This document shows, in pieces, positions 6,897 to 14,002 of a DNA stretch of 15,929 nucleotides (its first letter is position 1; the number at the start of each line of letters is the position of its first letter). The translations under genes and the position numbers were made by a program. The DNA comes from Pseudopedobacter sp039918235 (GTDB lineage Bacteria; Bacteroidota; Bacteroidia; Sphingobacteriales; Sphingobacteriaceae): assembly GCA_039918235.1 (NCBI GenBank), contig JBDSHZ010000156.1:1-15929 (forward strand). The letters are read 5' to 3'. The notes beneath the pieces are model-generated. The model saw only the letters and a list, made by a program, of their open reading frames with translations. It did no database searches and was not told where the DNA came from.

Positions 6897-8021
6897 TTAA
6901 ATTCTTTTAATCTGTATCAAACTACAATCATCAACTTGGTATTTCTCTGTATTAAAAATTTTTGTAGTTACCGTTTCAAAATCCGAATCCTGATTTAACA
7001 AACCTTCCAATTGGGATATAAAAAACGATATGTCTGTTTTCTTTACTCCGTTAGATTCAAAATCAATAGCTCCATCAGAAAGCAGGTAAATCCTATCGTC
7101 TTTACTGCTTTCTATTTCTTGCTCATTAAAATTTCCATTCTCAAAAAAACCTAACAGCAATCCTTTTGATTTATATTGTGTTATTTTCTTATTTTCTGTT
7201 TCGTAAACTAAAACTGGCAAATCACTTGCTCCAGAATAAGTGAGCGTACCCTCTTCGTCATCAATCATCACCAAACTTAACGTAGAGTAAATATCATCTA
7301 AAAAATCATCAGCGTGTATCACCTGATTAATTCTTTGCATAATTTGAGCCACAGATAAATTGCCGTCAAAAACACAAATCCTAATTGCAGATCTAATATA
7401 GCTCAGAAAAGTAAAGGAGAAAAACCAAGCTCCCCATTTTTTTCCCATCACGTCTCCTAAAACCAAAAAAGAATACCTATCGCTTATTTTAATTAAATCG
7501 ATGAAATCTCCACCAGGATGATTTTGAAAAGTCTTGTGAAATATTTTAATTTCAAATTTCTTAAGTCTTAAGCCTTTAGAAGGTACATTTTTAAGATTTA
7601 ATTTATCTGCGACTATCTTTAATTCATTTATTGATTTTTCTTTTTGTTCCTGTACTGCGGCTAAAATATTATTGATTTTTGCCAATAATTGATTTTGCGG
7701 GATTCCTTTAGGAATATAATCAATTGCTTTAAGGTCTAAACCTCGCTGCACAAATAACTGATCATTATGAGAGGTGAGAAACAAAAATGGGATATCTTTA
7801 TAAGATTCATCTACTAACAATAATTCTTTAAAAGCAAAGCCATCCTTCTCTCCCATTTCAATATCAGAAATGATAAGATCAGGGATCTCTTTTTCTAATA
7901 TACTCATTGCGCTATCAACAGAGTTGCTTTTGATCACTTCAAACCCTCCGTTTTCAAGAAGCTTTTGCATCAGCATTAGCTGAATGATTTCATCGTCTAC
8001 TATTAATATTTTTCTTTTCAC
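6897..8021 (-). CDS. Response-regulator receiver fused to PP2C (SpoIIE/RsbU-type) phosphatase
   Basis: The 374-residue protein has an N-terminal receiver domain (about 4-120) with acidic pocket D9-D10, phosphoacceptor D53 (ISDIEM), T83 and K105, then a charged helical linker (about 123-150) and a C-terminal PPM/SpoIIE phosphatase domain. Metal-site motifs are visible: GGD (170-172), GDVMG (189-193), SDG (315-317) and DD (364-365). After GDVMGK the usual G-x-x-A-A-L is replaced by KWGAWFFS, a variant. The start is GTG at 8021; the frame is closed by a stop 2 codons upstream and the next Met lies beyond the acidic pocket, so GTG is the sensible start. By analogy with RsbU, the phosphatase dephosphorylates the adjacent STAS protein, controlled by phosphorylation of D53. 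No histidine kinase gene is visible nearby. Confidence 0.9.
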   Translation of the reverse strand: MKRKILIVDDEIIQLMLMQKLLENGGFEVIKSNSVDSAMSILEKEIPDLIISDIEMGEKDGFAFKELLLVDESYKDIPFLFLTSHNDQLFVQRGLDLKAIDYIPKGIPQNQLLAKINNILAAVQEQKEKSINELKIVADKLNLKNVPSKGLRLKKFEIKIFHKTFQNHPGGDFIDLIKISDRYSFLVLGDVMGKKWGAWFFSFTFLSYIRSAIRICVFDGNLSVAQIMQRINQVIHADDFLDDIYSTLSLVMIDDEEGTLTYSGASDLPVLVYETENKKITQYKSKGLLLGFFENGNFNEQEIESSKDDRIYLLSDGAIDFESNGVKKTDISFFISQLEGLLNQDSDFETVTTKIFNTEKYQVDDCSLIQIKRI

Positions 8022-8024
8022 GGA

Positions 8025-8537
8025 TTAAGATTGATTGGCAAATTTGAAATAAGATTTTATAATCACAAATATACCTGTCAATATAATAATTAATGATATT
8101 AAATCCATTAAAGTAAATCCATCATCTACAGTAAAATGAAAAATGGTGAACATTTCAAAATACTTTGGTGCTGGCAAAATAATCATTGCAAAGCCTAAAG
8201 TCACCATAATAAACCCAATGATTACCGGCACAATCATTTCCATAAAGTTTTTTACTTTGATTGATTTTACAGCTTTAGTATCAATATAATTGGTATTTAA
8301 TAACATTTCAATTTTATCCAACTTATCTAATCGGGACAGTTCAACCGTATCTACTTTTTTAAATTCAGCAATCAACTGTGTGTCATTCAGCTTTTCTTCA
8401 ATTGCCGAATTGAATTTGTTTTTTAAAGTCTTAATATTTTCAGAATTGATATCGCTATGGTTCAAAAGATTGATGAACTCAGTCAACTTCTCATCCACAC
8501 TTTTTTGCTCTTGCTCTATTTTAGCAAAGCTTTCCAT
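8025..8537 (-). CDS. Small coiled-coil membrane protein, possible sensor or anchor of the phosphatase module
   Basis: I do not recognise a family. With the ATG at 8537 the product has 170 residues; a TTG at 8567 would add ten (PIDKKIFED after Met). Neither start has a convincing Shine-Dalgarno site, and I favour ATG. The N-terminal two thirds are soluble, acidic-basic and helical, with leucine/isoleucine repeats suggesting a coiled coil (for example LSRLDKLDKIEMLL, about residues 67-80). Two membrane helices follow: MIVPVIIGFIMVTLGFAMIIL (about 101-121) and DLISLIIILTGIFVIIKSYF (about 145-164), separated by a roughly 20-residue loop containing FEMFTIFHFTVDDG. The likely topology is a long cytoplasmic N-terminal domain with a helical hairpin in the inner membrane. 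It lies 3 bases before the receiver-PP2C gene, so it is probably its functional partner: a signal input or membrane anchor. That role is inferred only from position. Confidence 0.7.
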   Translation of the reverse strand: MESFAKIEQEQKSVDEKLTEFINLLNHSDINSENIKTLKNKFNSAIEEKLNDTQLIAEFKKVDTVELSRLDKLDKIEMLLNTNYIDTKAVKSIKVKNFMEMIVPVIIGFIMVTLGFAMIILPAPKYFEMFTIFHFTVDDGFTLMDLISLIIILTGIFVIIKSYFKFANQS

Positions 8538-8567
8538 GTCTTCAAATATTTTCTTATCTATTGGCAA

Positions 8568-8599
8568 TTTTATTTTATTTTGCTGCTTTTAATATTTCT
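8568..8599. promoter_or_regulatory. Very short divergent intergenic region
   Basis: Counting from the outermost possible start codons, only 32 bases (62 if the ATG at 8537 is used) separate the signalling block (minus) from the GT2 pair (plus). The stretch is T-rich on the plus strand. I find no full TTTG/TAnnTTTG promoter pair on either strand. The two transcripts must therefore have promoters that overlap each other or reach into the opposing genes, which allows coordinated control of both groups. This is reasoning from geometry; no element is identified. Confidence 0.35.
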
Positions 8600-9511
8600 A
8601 TGAGTTCAGTTTCAATCATCACTGTAAATTTCAATCAGCCAAAGGCCACTTTGGAGTTATTGCAATCTTTAAAAGAAAATGGGATTCATCAACTAGAAAT
8701 TATTTTAGTTGATAATGCCAGTGATGAAAATAACGAATCTGATTTTAAAAAAATCATCCCTGATTTAATATATATACGCTCAGAAAAGAATTTAGGTTTC
8801 GCTGGCGGAAACAATTTAGGGATAAAAGTTGCAAAAGGTGAATTTATCTTTTTATTGAATAACGATACTGAAATCCCTAAAAATTGTATTGAAACTTTAG
8901 TTGAGGAGCTGAAAGAAAATCCGAAAATTGGTTTACTCTCTCCATTAATACTTTACGATGATGATAGAAGCATTATTCAGTATGCAGGTTACACGCCTTT
9001 AAACTATCTTACTGCAAGAAATTCTCAAATTGGACAATTCGAAAAAAACAATGGACAATATGATGGTCTTGATTATGAAACAGGCTTTTGCCATGGCGCC
9101 GCAGTAATTTGCAGAAGGGAAGATTTATTAAAAGCAGGTTTAATGGAAGAAAGCTACTTTTTATATTACGAGGAACTGGATTGGTGTGAAAAATTTAAAC
9201 GTTTGGGGAAAACGATAAATTTTACAGGAAAAACCTTTATTTATCATAAAGAATCTATTTCTGTAGGTAAAGAGAGTAGCATCAAAACCTATTTCATGAC
9301 CAGAAACAGAATGCTTTTTATAAGAAAGAACACTGGCTTTTTAAACACTTTTTTCTTCAGCATTTATTATACTTTTATTGCAGTTCCAAAAATGGTTTTT
9401 CTTTACCTAAAAAACGGAAGGAAAGATTTGGCGAAATGGGCTATAAAAGGCTTATTATGGAACTTCACACACCGTAAGAATAGCAAATCATTAGGATTTA
9501 AAATAGATTAA
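8600..9511 (+). CDS. Glycosyltransferase family 2, rhamnosyltransferase-like (WbbL type)
   Basis: The 303-residue enzyme has a textbook GT2 rhamnosyltransferase-like layout: SIITVNFNQPKAT (5-17), LVDNASDE (36-43), NLGFAGGNNLG (64-74), the metal-binding NNDT (87-90), GAAVICRRE (166-174) and FLYYEELDWCEK (187-198) containing the probable catalytic base D194. A hydrophobic C-terminal stretch (FFFSIYYTFIAVPKMVFLYL, about 251-270) may attach it to the inner face of the membrane. Start choice: an in-frame TTG 39 bases upstream would add a hydrophobic peptide that overlaps the divergent gene, whereas the ATG at 8600 places the first strand at residue 4, as in relatives. Members of this group often transfer rhamnose from dTDP-rhamnose, but the sugar is not certain. 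The next gene follows after 2 bases. Confidence 0.88.
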   Translation: MSSVSIITVNFNQPKATLELLQSLKENGIHQLEIILVDNASDENNESDFKKIIPDLIYIRSEKNLGFAGGNNLGIKVAKGEFIFLLNNDTEIPKNCIETLVEELKENPKIGLLSPLILYDDDRSIIQYAGYTPLNYLTARNSQIGQFEKNNGQYDGLDYETGFCHGAAVICRREDLLKAGLMEESYFLYYEELDWCEKFKRLGKTINFTGKTFIYHKESISVGKESSIKTYFMTRNRMLFIRKNTGFLNTFFFSIYYTFIAVPKMVFLYLKNGRKDLAKWAIKGLLWNFTHRKNSKSLGFKID

Positions 9512-9513
9512 AT

Positions 9514-10683
9514 ATGACTGTACTTTTTTGGATTTGCTTATTCATCATCTTTTATACTTTTTTAGGTTACGGAATCCTATTATTTATCATCGTTAAGATT
9601 AAAAGAAAATTCATAAAACCTTTTTTATTTAAAGCAGATGTTAAACTGCCAACTGTTACTTTGCTCATTGCAGCTTTTAATGAGCAGGACATCATTGAAG
9701 AAAAAATTCAAAACTGTTTCCAATTAGCTTATCCGAAAGAAAAATTACAGATCATTTTCATTACGGATGGTTCCTCTGATCAAACACCGGAAATTGTTAA
9801 AAACTTCTCTGAAATTACATTGCTTCATGAGGACATTAGGGCAGGAAAAATGGCCGCTATTAAAAGAGCCATCCCATCTATAAATGGAGAAATAACCGTT
9901 TTCACGGATGCAAATACTTTTTTGAACAGAGAAGCAATACATGAATTGGTAAAGCATTATCAAAACCCTAAAGTTGGAGCTGTTGCCGGTGAGAAGCGGA
10001 TTATGGTAGACCAAGAAGCAGACGCTAGTGCTGCCGGTGAAGGTTTTTATTGGAAATATGAATCGGCATTAAAAAAATGGGATTATGAACTTTACTCTAA
10101 CGTTGGCGCCGCAGGAGAACTTTTCAGCATTCGAACTGCATTATACCAACCTGTAGAATCTGATACGATTATTGATGATCACATGATTGCCATGCGGATT
10201 GCAGAAAAAGGATACATCATTGCTTACGAGCCTAAAGCTTATGCAATGGAAACAGCTTCTGCTGATACTAAAGAAGAATTAAAAAGAAAGATTAGAATTG
10301 CAGCGGGAGGTATTCAGAGTATTTTGCGCTTAAAAAAATCAGCCAATCCATTCTGTTTCCCAATCCTTACTTTTCAATACATCAGTCACCGGGTTTTAAG
10401 ATGGGCAATAACGCCTTGGTTAATGCTCGTTTTGTTGATATTGAATGTTTTCATTTGCATTCAATATCCTGATTTATGGCTTTATCAGCTGATACTTTTG
10501 GGTCAGCTATTATTTTATATTGCTTCCTTAGCAGGTTACTTTTTAGAAAGTAAAAAAATCAAAATTAAGGTATTATTCATCCCGTTTTATTTCTCCATGA
10601 TGAACTACGCAGCCATGGCAGGTACCTTTCGGTATTTTAAAGGAAAGCAGTCTGCAGCGTGGGAAAAATCTAAAAGAAAATAA
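9514..10683 (+). CDS. Membrane-bound glycosyltransferase family 2 (processive-type)
   Basis: This 389-residue integral membrane enzyme begins with one membrane helix (1-27), followed by a cytoplasmic GT2 domain and about three C-terminal helices (roughly 298-317, 322-345 and 353-372). Catalytic motifs: TLLIAAFNEQDII (49-61), TDGSSD (84-89), the D-x-N-type DAN (132-134), GAAGELFSIR (198-207), DDH (221-223) with a probable catalytic base, and HRVLRW (292-297), which resembles the Q-x-x-R-W acceptor motif with H for Q. This pattern is that of polymerising GT2 enzymes (cellulose/hyaluronan/poly-GlcNAc synthase-like), although many relatives add single sugars to lipid carriers or make exopolysaccharide. 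The gene is 2 bases after the preceding GT2 and 11 bases before the exported small protein, so it is in an operon. Product is not predictable. Confidence 0.88.
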   Translation: MTVLFWICLFIIFYTFLGYGILLFIIVKIKRKFIKPFLFKADVKLPTVTLLIAAFNEQDIIEEKIQNCFQLAYPKEKLQIIFITDGSSDQTPEIVKNFSEITLLHEDIRAGKMAAIKRAIPSINGEITVFTDANTFLNREAIHELVKHYQNPKVGAVAGEKRIMVDQEADASAAGEGFYWKYESALKKWDYELYSNVGAAGELFSIRTALYQPVESDTIIDDHMIAMRIAEKGYIIAYEPKAYAMETASADTKEELKRKIRIAAGGIQSILRLKKSANPFCFPILTFQYISHRVLRWAITPWLMLVLLILNVFICIQYPDLWLYQLILLGQLLFYIASLAGYFLESKKIKIKVLFIPFYFSMMNYAAMAGTFRYFKGKQSAAWEKSKRK

Positions 10684-10694
10684 TTGATATAAAT

Positions 10695-11054
10695 ATGAAA
10701 AAACTACTCCATTTCACTTTAATCCTATTTTTCGTTTGTTTAACAAGCAGTATCATTGCACAATCAAAAACCGACGATGCCACAAAATCTAGTTACGTAT
10801 TTTGTGAATTAATTGCAAAGAGCACTAAGTTAAACACAAAGACAAGAGTTGCCGTAGATTTTGGATTGGAAAATCCGAAGTTTAAAGACACAAGATTAAA
10901 AGACGAAGATACCGGTAAAATAAAAACCTTTAATTCTATGATTGATGCCTTAAATTATATGAGTGAAAAAGGATGGGAATTTGTGCAGGCCTATGTTACG
11001 GTAGATGAAAAAGACAGCACCACACATTGGCTATTGAAAATGAAAGATGAGTAG
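10695..11054 (+). CDS. Small exported protein of unknown function
   Basis: The 119-residue product begins with a type I signal peptide: MKK, a hydrophobic core (about 4-18) and a probable cleavage after IIAQ (residue 23). The mature part, about 96 residues, has the pattern YVFCELIAKSTKLNTKTRVAVDFG in short segments (34-57), then FNSMIDALNYMSEKGWEFVQAY (79-100) and a closing HWLLK (111-115). I recall this combination from hypothetical proteins common in Bacteroidota, with no assigned function; I cannot name a domain with confidence. The protein probably acts in the periplasm or at the surface. No lipobox cysteine is placed correctly (C15 is within the hydrophobic core). It lies 11 bases after the membrane glycosyltransferase, so it may share its transcript, and is followed by a 78-base gap before the S9 peptidase gene. 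Confidence 0.7.
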   Translation: MKKLLHFTLILFFVCLTSSIIAQSKTDDATKSSYVFCELIAKSTKLNTKTRVAVDFGLENPKFKDTRLKDEDTGKIKTFNSMIDALNYMSEKGWEFVQAYVTVDEKDSTTHWLLKMKDE

Positions 11055-11132
11055 TGCATCATTGTAAAATTTTAGTACCTATTTTAATTTTAAATAAACA
11101 ATTCAGCATATTTAGGGATTAAAATCCTTGAT
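11055..11132 (+). promoter_or_regulatory. Intergenic spacer before the S9 peptidase gene
   Basis: This 78-base AT-rich gap is long enough for a promoter of the peptidase gene. I see only partial matches to the Bacteroidota consensus: a TTG around 11070 and TTAATTTT 19 bases on, which fits the -7 element at only four of six fixed positions. AGGGA lies 15 bases before the ATG, rather far for a ribosome binding site. No terminator hairpin for the upstream gene is evident. Confidence 0.25.
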
Positions 11133-13955
11133 ATGCATAAAATCTTACTTCTCAGCAGTTTATTTTTAGTTTCAGCTACTAGTTTTGGTCAGAAAAAACC
11201 TATAAATCATTCTGTTTATGATGAATGGCAATCAGTGTCTGGTGAAAAAATTAGTTCGACCGGAAAATGGGCAGGCTATTACATTGAACCACAAGCTGGA
11301 GATGCTAATTTTCACATTAAAAACCTAAAGAAAAATCAAGACTTTGAATACCCAAGAGGAGCATCTTTTTCTTTTAGCGATGATGAAAAATATGCCGCAT
11401 TTACTATAAAACCTTCTTATCAACAAACTCGTCTAGCTAAAATAAAAAAGAAAAAAGGAGATGATTTACCTAAAGATTCTTTAGGGATCTTGAACCTTAA
11501 AACCATGGAATTGATAAAAGTTCCAAGAATTAAATCTTACTCCTTTCCTGAAAAAGCAAGTAATATTTTGGCATATCTTGTAGATAAAGAACCTACTGAC
11601 ACCACAAAAAAGAAAAAACCTGCACCAAAAGAAGATTCAGATTTTTTCTTTGCAGATGAACCTGCCACACCTGGAGCAACAAAAGAAGGAACAAATCTAT
11701 TCCTAAAAAACCTAGAAAACGGAACCGAAATTATTTTTAAAGGCGTAACAGAATATGAGCTCAGTAAAAATGGAGCTCAACTATTATATGTTTGTACAGG
11801 GGTCAAAAAAGATTCTACCCTAACTCCGGGTGTTTACGTTTATGATATTAAAACTGGTAAATCAATAATACTGACTACTGGAAAAGGGATTTTTAAAAAT
11901 CTGTCATTTGATGAAAATGCAACTCAGTTGGCGTTTACAGGCAACAAAAGTCCTGAAAAAGCTTTAGTTAAAATTCATGACCTTTATTATTTCGATTTCA
12001 AGACAGATGCTGCGAAGATTTTAGCCGGTGCAAATACCATTGGAATGCCTACAAAATCAAGCGTAAGCGAAAACGGGAAATTATTTTTCAGTAAAAACGG
12101 GAGCCGTTTATTTTTTGGAACTGCTCCAATTCCTACCGCCAAAGATACTACGATTGTAGATTTTGAAGTTGCTAAACTAGATATATGGAATTATCAGGAT
12201 GATTATTTACAGCCCATGCAACTTGCTAACCTGAGTAAAACGCAAAAAGAAAATTTTCAGGCGATGATTGATCTGAAAACGAACAGATTTTTACAGATAG
12301 GTGCTAAAGAATTAGACAATATCGATTTATCGGAGGAAGGAAACGGAACATACGCTTTAGGTTCTTCGGATTATGGGAATAGGGGTTCTTTTCAATGGGA
12401 AGGTTCAACTGTAAAATCGGCTTACATCATCAATTTAATAACTGGTGTAAAAAAAATGATTAATCAAGATGCCAGGACTAATTATCAGATTTCTCCAAAA
12501 GGAAAATATGTGGTTTGGTTTGATAGGCAAGATCAAAACTGGTATAGTTACAGTGTGGTTACGGGTAAAAAGATAATGTTGCAGAACTCTGAAAACATCA
12601 AATTTGGAGATGAAGAAAATGATGTTCCTGATGATCCTTCAGGTTACGGTTCAGCCGGTCTTACCGATGATGACAAACAGCTGTTGGTTTATGACAGGTA
12701 TGATATCTGGAGTTATGATCCAGAAACTGGTATTGGTAAAAATATCACAAACGGCTTCGGTAGAAAAAATGAAATTACTTTAAGGTATGTGAAATTAGAT
12801 CCTGAAAAGAAAAGTATCTCTCCGAAGGAAACTATTTTATTAAGTGCGCTAAATCATAAAACCAAGCAGAACGGTTTCTTTAACAAGGATATGAGCAAGC
12901 CTGCCGATCCTATTAAATTAATAATGGCCAATTACAGTTTTTCAAGACCACAGAAAGCTAAAAATGGAGAAACCTTAATCTATGAAAAAGGCAATTATGA
13001 ATCGTCTCCAAATCTATATGTAACAAACAATTTTAGTAAGGAAGATAAATTAACGGCTACCAACCCTCAACAGGGCACATATAATTGGGGAACAGCAACA
13101 TTGGTTCATTGGACTACTCCTAAAGGATACAAATCTGATGGAATTTTATATAAACCAGAGAATTTTGATCCAAATAAAAAGTATCCGATGATTGTTTATT
13201 TCTATGAGAAATTATCAGACGGCCTCTACAATTATCAGCCTCCCGCTCCTACTCCGTCAAGATTAAATATTTCGTATTTTGTAAGTAATGGCTATTTAGT
13301 TTTCACACCTGATATCAGTTATGAAGATGGACATCCGGGAAAATCTGCGGAAGAGTTTATCAACTCTGGCGTAGAAGCTTTGAAGAAAAATTCTTGGGTA
13401 GATGGAAGTAAAATTGGCATACAAGGGCAAAGTTGGGGTGGTTATCAGGTGGCACATTTAATAACGGTTACCAATATGTACGCCGCGGCGTGGTCTGGTG
13501 CACCTGTTGTGAATATGTTTTCTGCTTATGGCGGTATCAGATGGGGAACCGGGATGAACCGTCAGTTTCAGTATGAAAAAACACAAAGTAGGATTGGTGC
13601 AACCATCTGGGAACGACCCGATTTATACATTGAAAATTCTCCACTATTCAAAATGCCAAACGTACAAACTCCGGTGGCCATTATGGCCAATGATGCAGAC
13701 GGATCTGTGCCTTGGTACCAAGGGATTGAAATGTTTACTGCTTTGCGCAGATTAGGGAAACCGGTTTGGCTCTTAGTTTATAATGGGGAAGACCATAATT
13801 TGGTACAAAGACAAAACAGAAAAGACATCTCTATTAGAGAGCAACAGTTTTTTGACCATTACCTAAAGGGAGCTCCAGCTCCAGAATGGATGACAAAAGG
13901 AGTTCCAGCAACTGAAAAGGGCAAAAACTGGGGATTTGAGCTAATGGATAAATAA
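11133..13955 (+). CDS. Exported S9-family (prolyl oligopeptidase-type) serine peptidase
   Basis: The 940-residue protein starts with a signal peptide (about 1-19, ending SFGQ), followed by a long N-terminal region expected to form the beta-propeller of S9 peptidases, and a C-terminal alpha/beta-hydrolase domain. The triad is visible: nucleophile S767 in GQSWGGY, D856 in NDADGSVPW and H888 in GEDHN. The hydrolase core begins near the PKGYKSDGILYKP segment at about residues 661-673. At 154-186 lies a Thr/Lys/Pro/Asp-rich low-complexity stretch (TDTTKKKKPAPKEDSDFF) that looks like an exposed linker. At 940 residues it is longer than classical oligopeptidases (about 700), which is common for exported Bacteroidota members. 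It probably trims short peptides in the periplasm. It has no evident link to glycan synthesis. A hairpin terminator follows 4 bases after its stop. Confidence 0.92.
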   Translation: MHKILLLSSLFLVSATSFGQKKPINHSVYDEWQSVSGEKISSTGKWAGYYIEPQAGDANFHIKNLKKNQDFEYPRGASFSFSDDEKYAAFTIKPSYQQTRLAKIKKKKGDDLPKDSLGILNLKTMELIKVPRIKSYSFPEKASNILAYLVDKEPTDTTKKKKPAPKEDSDFFFADEPATPGATKEGTNLFLKNLENGTEIIFKGVTEYELSKNGAQLLYVCTGVKKDSTLTPGVYVYDIKTGKSIILTTGKGIFKNLSFDENATQLAFTGNKSPEKALVKIHDLYYFDFKTDAAKILAGANTIGMPTKSSVSENGKLFFSKNGSRLFFGTAPIPTAKDTTIVDFEVAKLDIWNYQDDYLQPMQLANLSKTQKENFQAMIDLKTNRFLQIGAKELDNIDLSEEGNGTYALGSSDYGNRGSFQWEGSTVKSAYIINLITGVKKMINQDARTNYQISPKGKYVVWFDRQDQNWYSYSVVTGKKIMLQNSENIKFGDEENDVPDDPSGYGSAGLTDDDKQLLVYDRYDIWSYDPETGIGKNITNGFGRKNEITLRYVKLDPEKKSISPKETILLSALNHKTKQNGFFNKDMSKPADPIKLIMANYSFSRPQKAKNGETLIYEKGNYESSPNLYVTNNFSKEDKLTATNPQQGTYNWGTATLVHWTTPKGYKSDGILYKPENFDPNKKYPMIVYFYEKLSDGLYNYQPPAPTPSRLNISYFVSNGYLVFTPDISYEDGHPGKSAEEFINSGVEALKKNSWVDGSKIGIQGQSWGGYQVAHLITVTNMYAAAWSGAPVVNMFSAYGGIRWGTGMNRQFQYEKTQSRIGATIWERPDLYIENSPLFKMPNVQTPVAIMANDADGSVPWYQGIEMFTALRRLGKPVWLLVYNGEDHNLVQRQNRKDISIREQQFFDHYLKGAPAPEWMTKGVPATEKGKNWGFELMDK

Positions 13956-13959
13956 TTTG

Positions 13960-14002
13960 AAATGACAGTGCTTCAAAATTTATAGCTGAAGCGCTGTCAT
14001 TT
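13960..14002. terminator. Bidirectional intrinsic terminator between convergent genes
   Basis: The arms 13960-13975 and 13987-14002 pair over 16 base pairs with one G-T wobble (bases 13969/13993), closing an 11-base loop. On the plus strand the stem is followed by TTTTATCTTT; on the minus strand by TTTCAAATTATTT. It sits between the S9 peptidase stop (13955) and the FkbM gene. The right arm lies inside the last codons of the FkbM gene, whose stop (13980-13982) falls in the loop. The arrangement should end both convergent transcripts. Confidence 0.85.

Noticed and set aside
8290..8592. Plus-strand open frame of 100 codons opposite the membrane-protein gene
   Set aside because: Antisense shadow; Ser/Phe-rich and without domain features.
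8561..8599. An upstream TTG start that would extend the plus-strand GT2 gene by 13 residues
   Set aside because: The extension overlaps the divergent gene's start, encodes a hydrophobic peptide absent from this enzyme type, and the ATG at 8600 puts the first catalytic strand where it belongs.
9745..10014. Minus-strand open frame of 89 codons inside the membrane GT2 gene
   Set aside because: It covers the conserved catalytic region of the GT2 on the other strand and has no features of its own.
11111..11131. GGATT/AATCC inverted repeat before the S9 start as a regulatory hairpin
   Set aside because: Only about four base pairs can form with a real loop; too weak to support.
13573..13755. Plus-strand frame of 60 codons inside the S9 catalytic domain
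   Set aside because: Out-of-frame overlap with the segment that encodes catalytic D856.
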